33,745 bases of DNA from Aeromonas molluscorum 848 (GTDB taxonomy: Bacteria > Pseudomonadota > Gammaproteobacteria > Enterobacterales > Aeromonadaceae): NCBI RefSeq assembly GCF_000388115.1, contig NZ_AQGQ01000023.1, forward strand, positions 1 through 33,745, written 5' to 3'. A program made the translations under genes and the position numbers. The notes beneath the pieces are model-generated. The model had not been told where the DNA came from and did not search any database. It was given only the letters and a program-made list of their open reading frames with translations. Shown here in pieces: positions 8,024-18,237 of the stretch; within the stretch, counting starts at the first letter, position 1; each line of letters opens with the position of its first letter.

Positions 8024-9622
8024 TCAGGTCGTGGTCTGGCGGGTGCCGAAGTAGTCCGCCAGGAAGTCGTCGAACGACAGGCTATCCCCCCGTTCACGCT
8101 CGCGCTGCTTGAGCAGGGACTCCCGCGCTTCACCGGCGAAGTAAGCCTCATCCCAGTACTGCAACTCACCGGCCAGCAACTGTTCGCGATACTGACTGGC
8201 CAGAGCGTCGCCGAAGCAGCCGTTATCCAGATCGCCCTCCTTGAGCATCTTGAGCAGGCGCGCCGAGTAGGTCAGCTCCGGGTCGAGCAGCTTCTCGCGG
8301 TGCATTGCCAAAGTCTCGCGATAGCGATTGCGACCACAGCAGCGATCCAGCAAGGCGGCAACCTCGTCCAGCTCGTCAAACAGGCTGAGTCCGTACTCCT
8401 TGAGGGTCCGCTCGGTGCCTTGCTCATCTTCGAGCTGCAAACCGGGACGGCGTCCCTCCAGCACTACCTTGTTCATGTTGCTGCGGTTGCGGGCCATATC
8501 CTGCTCCGTCAGCTGAGCGGAAGGACGCAGCAGACACCAGACCAGGAAGACATCGAAGAAGCGCACCTGTTCCACGTCTATCCCGAGCGGCGTGAAGGGG
8601 TTCACGTCCACGGTGCGCAGCTCTATGTATTCGATGCCGCGCTGTTCGAGGGCGTCCGACGGCTTCTCGCCGCTGCGCGGGGTGCGCTTGGGCCGGATCG
8701 GCGCATACAACTCGTTCTCCAGTTGCAACACGTTGTCATTGAGCTGGCGATACTCGCCGTTCACCTTGACCCCTATCTTGGCGAACTCGGGATCATGGGT
8801 GTTGATGGCGCGGCGCAGGGAGGCCACGTAGGCGGGCAGGTTGTCGTGGCTGATCTCGAGTCGGCTCTGGGCGCTGCTGGTGTAGCCCAGATCGGACAGG
8901 CGCAACGACGTGGCATAGGGCAGATAGAGGGTCCCCTTGCCCAGCTTCTCGAACGGCAGCGCACTCTCGCGCCCCTTGAGGAAGGATTGGCAGATGGCGG
9001 GGGAAGCGCCAAACAGATAGGGCACCAGCCAGCCGAAGCGGTAGACGTTGCGGATAAGCCCCATGTACTTTTCCGAGATGAAGCGCTGGCTGCAACAGTG
9101 CTCCCCCACCAGATCCTGCCACTCGCACCAGAAGCTGTCCGGCATGGAGAAGTTGAAGTGGATGCCGGCGATCACCTGCATCAGGCTGCCGTAGCGGTTC
9201 TTGAGACCCTGGCGGTAGAGGGTCTTCATCCGGCCTATGTTGGAAGTGCCGTACTGGGCGAGGCGTATGCTCTCCTCGTCACCGACGAAGCAGGGCATGG
9301 AGAGGGGCCAGAGCCGCTCTTCGCCGATATGCTGGCTGACATGGTGATGAATGTCGCCAAGCTGCTCCATCAGGCTCTCGATGGAGTCGGTGGCCGGGGT
9401 GATGAACTCCAGCAGGCTTTCGGAGTAGTCGGTGGTGATGTTGGCATGGGTCAGGGCCGATCCCAGACTGCGGGGATGATCCCCCTGGGCCAGGCTGCCG
9501 TCCGGGCGAATGCGCAGGGTTTCGCGCTCCAGGCCACGACGGATCCCCTTGAGGGCCGACAGTCGCTCCGGGGTACCCAAGGCGGCCAGCAACTCGCGCA
9601 GTGACAAGCTAGATATGGTCAT
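8024..9622 (-). CDS. gshA: Glutamate--cysteine ligase
   Basis: This 532-aa enzyme makes gamma-glutamylcysteine from glutamate, cysteine and ATP, the first step of glutathione synthesis. Family blocks match E. coli GshA: IRRGLERETLRI, LGSALTHANITTDYSESLLEFITP, RLWPLSMPCF, LAQYGTSNIGRMKTLYRQGLKNRYG, GIHFNFS and YIELRTVDVNPF. The length is close to the usual 518 aa. The ATG at 9622 has GAG 8 nt upstream; a TTG at 9628 in frame is the alternative. It is the last gene of a minus-strand run (oxidoreductase, yqaA, M16 protease, gshA) that ends at the terminator at 7978-8001. An 8-bp GC hairpin lies just ahead of its ribosome-binding site. luxS, commonly downstream of gshA in Vibrio and E. coli, is absent here and found at 28011. 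Confidence 0.97.
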   Translation of the reverse strand: MTISSLSLRELLAALGTPERLSALKGIRRGLERETLRIRPDGSLAQGDHPRSLGSALTHANITTDYSESLLEFITPATDSIESLMEQLGDIHHHVSQHIGEERLWPLSMPCFVGDEESIRLAQYGTSNIGRMKTLYRQGLKNRYGSLMQVIAGIHFNFSMPDSFWCEWQDLVGEHCCSQRFISEKYMGLIRNVYRFGWLVPYLFGASPAICQSFLKGRESALPFEKLGKGTLYLPYATSLRLSDLGYTSSAQSRLEISHDNLPAYVASLRRAINTHDPEFAKIGVKVNGEYRQLNDNVLQLENELYAPIRPKRTPRSGEKPSDALEQRGIEYIELRTVDVNPFTPLGIDVEQVRFFDVFLVWCLLRPSAQLTEQDMARNRSNMNKVVLEGRRPGLQLEDEQGTERTLKEYGLSLFDELDEVAALLDRCCGRNRYRETLAMHREKLLDPELTYSARLLKMLKEGDLDNGCFGDALASQYREQLLAGELQYWDEAYFAGEARESLLKQRERERGDSLSFDDFLADYFGTRQTTT

Positions 9623-9640
9623 ATTCAAGGCTCATTTTTG

Positions 9641-9660
9641 GCCGCCCCAGCCGGGGCGGC
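9641..9660 (-). repeat. GC-rich hairpin in the M16-gshA intergenic region
   Basis: GCCGCCCC and GGGGCGGC form a perfect 8-bp stem with a 4-nt loop in the 60-nt gap between the M16 protease stop (9683) and gshA start (9622). In the minus-strand RNA it is followed by CAAAAA, not a U-run, so it is not a typical terminator. It could protect the upstream mRNA 3' end, attenuate, or limit ribosome access to gshA. Confidence 0.6.
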
Positions 9661-9682
9661 ACTCAGGCATGCCGCACTTGCC

Positions 9683-12496
<2,814 letters not shown>

Positions 12497-12523
12497 TGTT
12501 ACCTCTTAGATGAAAGGCACCGG

Positions 12524-12949
12524 CTAGAAGAATTGAATCGCCAGCAACAGGACCAGGCCATAACGGATTAACTTACCGAGGCCGATGAGAATAAGCGAGC
12601 GCCAAAATGAGAGCCGCAGCCAGCCGGCCAACAGACAGAGTCCGTCGCCGAGAATGGGGGTCCAGGCGAGCAGCAGACACCAATGACCATGTTGTTTGAG
12701 CCACCCGAGTGCCTTTTGTTCCCCACGCCCCTTAAAATCTTCCGGTTTCTTCTTGAAGGTGGCGAGCCAGCCAAGCCACCAGCTGGTCATGGATCCCAAG
12801 GTATTGCCGAGGGTGGCCCAGAGCAGCAGGCTGACCGGACTCCACTCCCCCCGGCTCGCCATGGCCCCCAGCAGCAACTCTGAGCCACCGGGCAGGAGCG
12901 TCGCCGAGCCAAAGGCGCTCAGAAATAGCCAGCCGAGGCTCATCTCCAT
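12524..12949 (-). CDS. yqaA: YqaA family small membrane protein
   Basis: This 141-aa protein has hydrophobic segments at about 5-30, 38-63, 88-110 and 115-140, with LLPGGSELLLGAM, LGNTLGSMTSWWLG and WTPILGDGLCLLAGWLR. The GxxLGD...AGWLR pattern and overall size match YqaA, related to the DedA/SNARE-associated (VTT) membrane proteins. Members are thought to act in lipid or solute transport across the inner membrane; the precise role of YqaA is not established. The ATG at 12949 is taken; a second ATG lies at 12943. It sits between the MDR oxidoreductase (63-nt gap) and the M16 protease (27-nt gap), probably co-transcribed. In E. coli yqaA also lies near gshA. Confidence 0.88.
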   Translation of the reverse strand: MEMSLGWLFLSAFGSATLLPGGSELLLGAMASRGEWSPVSLLLWATLGNTLGSMTSWWLGWLATFKKKPEDFKGRGEQKALGWLKQHGHWCLLLAWTPILGDGLCLLAGWLRLSFWRSLILIGLGKLIRYGLVLLLAIQFF

Positions 12950-13012
12950 GAAAGCAACGCCACCCAGCCCATCAGCTGGACATGCTGGAGTGGATCAATC
13001 TGCGGCCAGGGA

Positions 13013-13975
13013 TCACTCATCCATACCCGCCGCCGGCATGCGCAGCAGCAGCTTGCCACGGGTATGACCCGCTTCGATGGCGGCGTGGGCCAGGGCCCCG
13101 TCGGCCAGCTCGAACTCGCGATTGATGCAGATTTGCGCCTCATCGATGCGCAGCAGGGTCAGCATCTGGGCCAACTGCTTGGGATTGGGTTGCACCAGCA
13201 TGCCACGCACCTCGATGCCGAGTTCGCTTCCCGCCTGCTTGATGGCCTCAGCCGTGATGGTCGGCACTGTGATCAAGCGGCCACCGCTGGCCACGCAGCC
13301 CAGCGCCGCTTTGCCACTCTCGCCACCGACCAGATCCAATACCAGCTCAACCTGGCCGACCTGATCGACCCAATCGGGATCGTGATAGTCGACCAGTCGC
13401 TCGGCCCCGATACCATGCAAAAAGCCATGATTAGCCGGGCTTGCCAACGCAGTGACCTTGGCGCCATAGGCTCGGGCCCACTGCACCGCCAGGTGGCCCA
13501 CGCCACCCGCCCCAGCCAGGATCAGCACTCTCTGCCCCTGCTTGAGCTCACCATGGTCGAACAGGCCTTGCCAGGCGGTCAACCCGGCCAGGGGCAGGGC
13601 CGCGCCCTGCTTGAGGCTCACCTCTTCCAGCGGTACCAGCAACTCGGCCGGGGTCAGGGCAGACTCGGCGTAGGCACCACCTTGCAGCGGAAAACCGATC
13701 ATGCCGCACACCTTGTCGCCGACCTTGAGACTCTCTACACCTGGGCCAAGCGCCTCCACCACACCGGCCATGTCATAACCAGGCGTCCAGGGCAGCTTGT
13801 CTCTGTTTTCTGCTGCTGCCCACCCTAAACCGGCCCGGGTCTTGGCATCAATGGGATTGACCGCGGCGTAACAGATACGCACCCGTACCTCACCCTCGGC
13901 GGGCATGCCATCTAGAGAGGGGTTTAGCTTGAGTACCGAGGGGGGGCCGAATGCGGTAATCTGTAGTTGCGTCAT
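13013..13975 (-). CDS. Zinc-independent NADPH:quinone-oxidoreductase-like MDR protein
   Basis: This 320-aa medium-chain dehydrogenase/reductase has the GroES-like N-terminal half (AAVNPIDAKTRAG, PGYDMAGVVEALGPGVESLKVGDKVCG) and a Rossmann half with the nucleotide motif AGAGGVGHLAVQWARAYGA. It lacks the cysteine cluster of zinc alcohol dehydrogenases, placing it in the quinone oxidoreductase/YhdH-like branch. A reductase acting on quinones or enones with NADPH is likely; the substrate is unknown. I chose the ATG at 13975 because AGGATGGAA precedes it at suitable distance; the in-frame ATG at 13987 falls inside that ribosome-binding site. It heads the minus-strand run into yqaA, the M16 protease and gshA, and is divergent from the 55-aa membrane protein. 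Confidence 0.88.
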   Translation of the reverse strand: MTQLQITAFGPPSVLKLNPSLDGMPAEGEVRVRICYAAVNPIDAKTRAGLGWAAAENRDKLPWTPGYDMAGVVEALGPGVESLKVGDKVCGMIGFPLQGGAYAESALTPAELLVPLEEVSLKQGAALPLAGLTAWQGLFDHGELKQGQRVLILAGAGGVGHLAVQWARAYGAKVTALASPANHGFLHGIGAERLVDYHDPDWVDQVGQVELVLDLVGGESGKAALGCVASGGRLITVPTITAEAIKQAGSELGIEVRGMLVQPNPKQLAQMLTLLRIDEAQICINREFELADGALAHAAIEAGHTRGKLLLRMPAAGMDE

Positions 13976-14031
13976 TGCAGATTCCATCCTTATGGTTGAC
14001 GGTGAAGCAACAGGATAACAGTGAGGACACC

Positions 14032-14199
14032 ATGGCTCGAATGTTTCTTATCCCGCTGCTGCTGGCTTTGGCCTGGTGGCTGTTTCTGCTCTACTTTCGC
14101 ATTCCCATCAAGCAAGGTGCCAAGGGGTTTTACTGGATCATCGGCCTGGGTGGCGGGCTCGCCGCCTTCCTCAGCCTGATGATGATACTCACCCACTAG
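14032..14199 (+). CDS. 55-aa two-helix membrane protein
   Basis: A short gene with GAGGA 4 nt before its ATG. The product has one hydrophobic helix at residues 4-22 (FLIPLLLALAWWLFLLYF), a short basic loop RIPIKQGAKGF and a second helix at about 33-53 (YWIIGLGGGLAAFLSLMMIL). The positive loop suggests it is cytoplasmic, with both ends outside. I do not recognise it by name; it resembles small inner-membrane proteins of gammaproteobacteria. The strong ribosome-binding site and clean helix pattern make it likely real. It is divergent from the MDR gene and convergent with the 351-aa membrane protein. The 115-nt gap after it (14200-14314) holds no gene I can support. Confidence 0.7.
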   Translation: MARMFLIPLLLALAWWLFLLYFRIPIKQGAKGFYWIIGLGGGLAAFLSLMMILTH

Positions 14200-14314
14200 C
14201 AGGAGCCCCATGTTCACCGGGCTTCCCCCCTCCCGCCGGAGCATCGATGCCAGTTGGCACTGCCATTGACGCTGCCGGCTTGCCCGTCCAAGAGCCCCTG
14301 GACGAGCCTCTCCA

Positions 14315-15370
14315 TCAGGGCCCTGCCTGGTATTGACCCGGCTCGGATTGCCCGGCCGCTTGCAGCGCGTAGTGGCGATTGCTGCCCTGGGTCAATACCC
14401 CTTCGTTCATCAGTTGCACAAAAATCTTGTCCACCTCCTCAAGGGGCAGGGAGAGAGCCTGAGCGACCGCTCGCTTGCCACACTTGAGCCGCCCGCTTTG
14501 CAGCCCCTGACGGACCGTTTCCAGCGGCGTGAGCCGAGGTTCGGGCTCAGACTGCACCTTGTCATTGCGAACAGTGCCCTCTTCCCTTTCCATTGACGAT
14601 TGGGAGATGGCCGTCACGCGGTGACGTTGCGACTGCCAATAGCGGCGAAAGCGGGTCTCATCACCAATCAGGGAGACGAAAAAGGCCCCGAACACATCGA
14701 GCAGCACTGAGAGGAAGCAGACCAGCAGGAACTGCACCTGGCCTATGCTCATCCCCATCCCCTCCGCCAGACTGCTCATCAGCCCCAGCATGGAAGATTG
14801 CTCATTGACCGGTTTGGCATCCCGCTCCTGGCGCAGCGCATCCTGCTTCAACCTGAGCTGGGTATTGGCCTGCTGCAAGCCGCTCACGCCACTGGAGATA
14901 CGGGCCATTTCGATATACTTGCGTGCCGCCTCCTCATTGAGGCGGATCTGCCGCTCTATGCTGTCGATCTGCTCATCGAAACGCGCGATCTCCCGCTCAT
15001 GTTTGGCCTGGATGCCAAGCACTGTGTTGGTGGCGCTGTTGATGCCCCCTATGCTGCCGCCGATGGAAATGGCCGCCAGCACGGCATAAAACAGCAGCGA
15101 CCAGAAAGCGCCACCTAACTCCCGCCGCGCCCGGCGTTCGCCATATTCGTACCAGATGTAGAATTTGCCGAGTTCGAAGATGATGGCCAGACCGCCGAAC
15201 AACCACTTCATTAAGGGGTTATCGTCGATGGAGAGAAACAGCAACAGAGAGAAGACGATGGAGGCCAAGATGGCCAGTCCGGTAAAAAGATAGACAGTGG
15301 TGAGCGCGAACCAGCCCTTGGGATAACGTAACTGGGATGAGGGAGTGGGCAATGAGATGGCTGTCTGCAT
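14315..15370 (-). CDS. Membrane protein with coiled coil and winged-helix-like tail, unknown function
   Basis: This 351-aa protein has hydrophobic segments at about 20-48, 53-73 and 86-110. A strongly charged coiled-coil region follows (about 118-185, ERE-IARFDEQIDSIERQIRLNEEAARKYIE type), then a fourth hydrophobic segment at about 212-240 (QVQFLLVCFLSVLLDVFGAFFVSL). A polar linker leads to a C-terminal segment, about 290-345, that reads like a winged helix (ETVRQGLQSGRLKCGKRAV, LPLEEVDKIFVQLMNEGVL, then a beta-wing SNRHYALQ). I do not recognise the family. A membrane-tethered DNA-binding regulator or an element-encoded membrane protein are both possible. No good Shine-Dalgarno precedes the ATG at 15370. 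It is divergent from the secreted protein at 15596, with palindromes between. Confidence 0.72.
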   Translation of the reverse strand: MQTAISLPTPSSQLRYPKGWFALTTVYLFTGLAILASIVFSLLLFLSIDDNPLMKWLFGGLAIIFELGKFYIWYEYGERRARRELGGAFWSLLFYAVLAAISIGGSIGGINSATNTVLGIQAKHEREIARFDEQIDSIERQIRLNEEAARKYIEMARISSGVSGLQQANTQLRLKQDALRQERDAKPVNEQSSMLGLMSSLAEGMGMSIGQVQFLLVCFLSVLLDVFGAFFVSLIGDETRFRRYWQSQRHRVTAISQSSMEREEGTVRNDKVQSEPEPRLTPLETVRQGLQSGRLKCGKRAVAQALSLPLEEVDKIFVQLMNEGVLTQGSNRHYALQAAGQSEPGQYQAGP

Positions 15371-15433
15371 GATGATACGCTGGCGGTTGAAATATCAGGT
15401 CGCCGATTATAGAGCCGCTCAGCCCGGATTGAA

Positions 15434-15496
15434 GGTTATCAACCTGAAATAACGAGATATTACAGATGCTTGGACAGGTCATGACCAGTTTGGTCA
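15434..15496. promoter_or_regulatory. Cluster of small palindromes between divergent genes (candidate operator)
   Basis: In the 225-nt gap between the membrane protein (15370) and the secreted protein (15596) lie GGTTATCAACC (15434-15444), the perfect palindrome GGTCATGACC (15477-15486) and TGACCA-GTT-TGGTCA (15482-15496), the last two overlapping. This is the layout expected of a regulator-binding site for one or both genes. The regulator is unknown. Confidence 0.4.
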
Positions 15497-15535
15497 GATT
15501 TTCGACCTGAAGCCACTTCCAGCAGGCCCATTAGG

Positions 15536-15563
15536 CTTGGATCCAGCTAGCTGGCACTATACT
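15536..15563 (+). promoter_or_regulatory. Sigma70-like promoter for the small secreted protein
   Basis: CTTGGA and TATACT are separated by 16 nt; the -10 hexamer ends 32 nt before the ATG at 15596. The -10 is near consensus and the -35 is moderate. Confidence 0.5.
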
Positions 15564-15595
15564 GGCACCCGTCATCACCACATCGAGGATTCATT

Positions 15596-15910
15596 ATGCG
15601 ACATAGTGCACTTCTGCTCATCCTGCTGGCCCTGAGCACCACCACCCAGGCCGCCCCACCCTCCCATAAAGATGGTGGGGCCAGCTTGTCGACCGATCGC
15701 ATCAATGTCGATTTCGACACCAAAGAGTACGACTGGTGGCAACACAACTGCCTGGATATCCGTATCGGAGACAGCCGCCTCAAGACTGACTGCGGCAGCA
15801 TGGATGGCAAATACCGCGATCACTACAATCGCAGCATCCACGGTGACAACAATCCGGGCCAGGGCCACAACAAATCCAAAGGCAACAATGGCAAGGGTAA
15901 GAACCACTGA
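15596..15910 (+). CDS. Small secreted protein with Asn/Gly/Lys/His-rich tail
   Basis: This 104-aa protein has a clear signal peptide (MRHSALLLILLALSTTTQA, likely cleaved after TQA at residue 19). The mature protein has two cysteines (Cys53 and Cys66, CLDIRIGDSRLKTDC), probably a disulfide, and an acidic/aromatic stretch VDFDTKEYDWWQHN. It ends in a tail of about 30 residues made almost only of Asn, Gly, Lys, His, Ser and Gln. GAGGA lies 7 nt before the ATG. I do not recognise the family. The tail could bind metal, polysaccharide or nucleic acid, or simply be disordered; none is shown by the sequence. It is divergent from the 351-aa membrane protein. Confidence 0.72.
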   Translation: MRHSALLLILLALSTTTQAAPPSHKDGGASLSTDRINVDFDTKEYDWWQHNCLDIRIGDSRLKTDCGSMDGKYRDHYNRSIHGDNNPGQGHNKSKGNNGKGKNH

Positions 15911-15931
15911 GCCCCCTCGCTGCCTGCTTGG

Positions 15932-16675
15932 TTACCAGTAGTTTTCAGAGCTGATCTGCCCCGGGGTACGGCGCAGGTTTTTGGCCAGGCCCTGCTCGAT
16001 GAGGGAGAGCTGGGTCGCCTTCACCATTTCGGGATTGCCGCAGATCAATACCTGGCTGTGCTCGGGGCTAAAGCTCAGCCCCACCCTCTCTTGCAGGGCG
16101 CCGCTGTCGATGGCGGCCGGGATCCTGCCCGCCATGGCATCCGGCCAGAGCTCGCGGCTGACGAAGGGCACATAGTGCAGCCGCTCCCCGAGCCGGGCTT
16201 TCAACTCGCCAATCAGCGGTTGATAACTGAGCTCCTCTCCCTTCCTCACACCATGCACCAGGACCAGATTGTCAAAACGCTGCTCGGCCTGCCCCGCAGC
16301 CAGGATGGAGAGGAAGGGGCCAATGGCGGTCCCTGTGGAGAGCAGCCAGAGATCCCGGCCAGCCGGGATCTCATCCAGGGTGAGGAAACCGCTCGCCAGG
16401 GATTGCACCAGCAATGTATCGCCCACGGTCAGGGAGCCCAGGGAAGGCGTCAGCTCACCATCCGGGATCTCGACCAGATAGAACTCGTGATAGGGAGAGG
16501 ATGGCGGGTTAACGAAGGAGTAGGCACGCTGGATCCGCTTTTCACCCCGTTCCAGCGCCAGCTTGGTGAATTGTCCCGCCTGATAGGGGAGCAGCTGCGC
16601 GTCTACCCTCAGGGAAAATAGGGTATCCGTCCACTGGATACGCTCGATGACACGCCCTTCTACCCAAGCCGCCAT
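15932..16675 (-). CDS. fpr: Ferredoxin/flavodoxin--NADP+ reductase
   Basis: This 247-aa FAD enzyme passes electrons between NADPH and ferredoxin or flavodoxin. The FAD motif is RIQRAYSFVNPP (RxYS) near residues 47-58, GTAIGPFLSIL is the NADP-binding loop, VLICGNPEMV is the CGNP motif, and the protein ends with the typical aromatic tail ENYW (E. coli Fpr ends EHYW). The N-terminus AAWVEGRVIERIQWTDTLFSL also matches Fpr. AGAGG lies 6 nt before the ATG. It stands alone, with the rplI terminator between it and the ribosomal operon. I saw no clear SoxS box, although E. coli fpr is SoxRS-controlled. Confidence 0.96.
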   Translation of the reverse strand: MAAWVEGRVIERIQWTDTLFSLRVDAQLLPYQAGQFTKLALERGEKRIQRAYSFVNPPSSPYHEFYLVEIPDGELTPSLGSLTVGDTLLVQSLASGFLTLDEIPAGRDLWLLSTGTAIGPFLSILAAGQAEQRFDNLVLVHGVRKGEELSYQPLIGELKARLGERLHYVPFVSRELWPDAMAGRIPAAIDSGALQERVGLSFSPEHSQVLICGNPEMVKATQLSLIEQGLAKNLRRTPGQISSENYW

Positions 16676-16727
16676 GGAAACCTCTCTCGTTGCAACAGTC
16701 CCTTACTCTAACTCGGAGGCCAAAAAT

Positions 16728-16758
16728 AAAAAACCCGCGCCAAGGCGCGGGTTTTTTT
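16728..16758 (-). terminator. Rho-independent terminator of the rpsF-rpsR-rplI operon
   Basis: AACCCGCGCC and GGCGCGGGTT form a 10-bp stem with A-runs and T-runs on opposite sides, 20 nt after the rplI stop. It has T-runs in both directions, so it could also end plus-strand transcripts. Confidence 0.93.
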
Positions 16759-16777
16759 CTGCAAAAGCGAATCGCTA

Positions 16778-17224
16778 TTACAGAGCAACAACCTGGATCT
16801 GTACGGTTGCTTTGACGTCAGCGTGCAGCTGAACAACAACTTCGTACTCGCCGGTGTTACGCAGAACGTTGCCCATACGGACTTCGCTCTTGGCAACAGC
16901 AACGCCGGCAGCAGTGATGGCATCAGCCACGTCACGGGTACCGATGGAACCGAACAGCTTGCCTTCGTCGCCAGCTTTGGAGGCGATAACAACAGCAGCC
17001 AGTTCACCCAGCTTGGCAGCGCGCTCTTCAGCGGCAGCTTTACCGGCAGCCAGTTTGGCTTCCAGTTCAGCACGGCGAGCATCGAAGGTCTCGATGTTGG
17101 CCTTGGTAGCCATAACGGCTTTGCCTTGCGGGATCAGATAGTTACGGGCGTAGCCAGCTTTAACGTTGACTTGATCACCCAGACCGCCCAGTTTGGCGAT
17201 TTTGTCGAGCAGAATAACTTGCAT
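16778..17224 (-). CDS. rplI: 50S ribosomal protein L9
   Basis: This 148-aa protein has the L9 signature at its start ([36 protein letters not shown]), a long central helix and a C-terminal rRNA-binding domain ([26 protein letters not shown]). Length matches the family. GAGGAAAGG precedes the ATG. It is the last gene of the ribosomal operon, 49 nt after rpsR. Confidence 0.99.
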   Translation of the reverse strand: MQVILLDKIAKLGGLGDQVNVKAGYARNYLIPQGKAVMATKANIETFDARRAELEAKLAAGKAAAEERAAKLGELAAVVIASKAGDEGKLFGSIGTRDVADAITAAGVAVAKSEVRMGNVLRNTGEYEVVVQLHADVKATVQIQVVAL

Positions 17225-17273
17225 TACCTTTCCTCTATGAGAGTTGAGTTAGGCTTAAGTGCCGGACCGATTC

Positions 17274-17516
<243 letters not shown>

Positions 17517-17536
17517 CTATGTCAGTGATCTAAGAA

Positions 17537-17923
17537 TTACTCTTCGGAAGAAGCTTCAGTCGCTTCTTCGCGGCGCTCGTCGTCACGACGTGGGAAGCGC
17601 TCTTCTTTGGCCTTGGCCATCGGAGAAACTTCAGTCACGGCGTGCTTGGTGCGCATGATCATGTTGCGGATAACGGCATCGTTGAAGCGGAAGTTGGTTT
17701 CCAGTTCATCGATAACGGCTTGCTCTGCTTCTACGTTCAGCAGAACGTAGTGGGCTTTGTGCAGCTTGTCGATCGGGTAAGCCAGTTGACGGCGGCCCCA
17801 ATCTTCCAGGCGGTGAATAGTGCCGCCGGCAGTGGTGATGGCGCCAGTGTAACGCTCGATCATGCCGGGGACTTGCTCGCTCTGGTCCGGATGAACCATG
17901 AAGACGATTTCGTAATGACGCAT
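17537..17923 (-). CDS. rpsF: 30S ribosomal protein S6
   Basis: This 128-aa protein begins [25 protein letters not shown] and contains [24 protein letters not shown] and [15 protein letters not shown], all S6 signatures. The C-terminal tail is rich in Glu and Arg; in E. coli the S6 tail is lengthened by RimK-added glutamates, and this one ends SSEE. AAGGAG precedes the ATG. It is the first gene of the operon, and the leader upstream carries the S6:S18-type hairpin. Confidence 0.99.
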   Translation of the reverse strand: MRHYEIVFMVHPDQSEQVPGMIERYTGAITTAGGTIHRLEDWGRRQLAYPIDKLHKAHYVLLNVEAEQAVIDELETNFRFNDAVIRNMIMRTKHAVTEVSPMAKAKEERFPRRDDERREEATEASSEE

Positions 17924-17947
17924 TTTAGCTCCTTACGGATTAATTCA

Positions 17948-17980
17948 GCCTCCGCCCAGGTGCAGCCAGACCTCGGAGGC
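17948..17980 (-). promoter_or_regulatory. rpsF leader hairpin, candidate S6:S18 autoregulatory site
   Basis: In the minus-strand RNA, 25 nt before the rpsF ATG, GCCUCCG pairs with CGGAGGC (7 bp), with an inner AGGU/ACCU stem, a GGG bulge on the 3' side and an 8-nt apical loop. Autoregulatory rpsF leaders that bind S6:S18 are known in many bacteria and combine hairpin stems with CCG-containing loops. The structure here is seen in sequence; its identity with that motif is inferred. Confidence 0.6.
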
Positions 17981-18023
17981 AAGGAACGTATGGTGTTTAG
18001 ACGCTGCTTTCATAGGGCGGCGT

Positions 18024-18052
18024 ATTGTACGAAATCGACACACCGACTGCAA
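18024..18052 (-). promoter_or_regulatory. Promoter of the rpsF operon
   Basis: On the minus strand TTGCAG and TACAAT are separated by exactly 17 nt. The predicted start of transcription is near 18017, giving a leader of about 94 nt that contains the hairpin at 17948-17980. Between this promoter and the mntH Fur box (18053-18175) I see nothing further; the whole rpsF-mntH gap is about 314 nt. Confidence 0.75.
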
Positions 18053-18175
18053 CTGGCGGTTGTGATTTTGACAACCGATTCTCTCTGTTCCCGTCTCCCG
18101 CTGTCCAAACCACAGGAATGGCCCACGCTAGCCAAGCAGGTAGCGGCTCTCTCCTATCAATCCCATCCAAAAACC

Positions 18176-18208
18176 CAATTGATAATAGTTATCAATTGCA
18201 GCTATGCT
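18176..18208 (+). promoter_or_regulatory. Fur-like box overlapping the mntH promoter
   Basis: The inverted repeat CAATTGATAA-TAG-TTATCAATTG (18176-18198) contains TGATAATAGTTATCA (18180-18194), which differs from the 7-1-7 Fur consensus TGATAATnATTATCA at one base. A promoter TTGATA (18179-18184) / TATGCT (18203-18208), spacing 18, overlaps it, so binding would block RNA polymerase. E. coli mntH is repressed by Fur as well as MntR; I saw no clear MntR-type box here. Confidence 0.8.
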
Positions 18209-18237
18209 AGGGCTATATCCTTATGGAGGGTGCCGTT

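Noticed and set aside
14210-14336. Possible 19-aa and 29-aa ORFs after the 55-aa gene, the first with an AGGAG upstream
   Set aside because: Very short, no recognisable features, and the second overlaps the end of the 351-aa gene; not enough to annotate.
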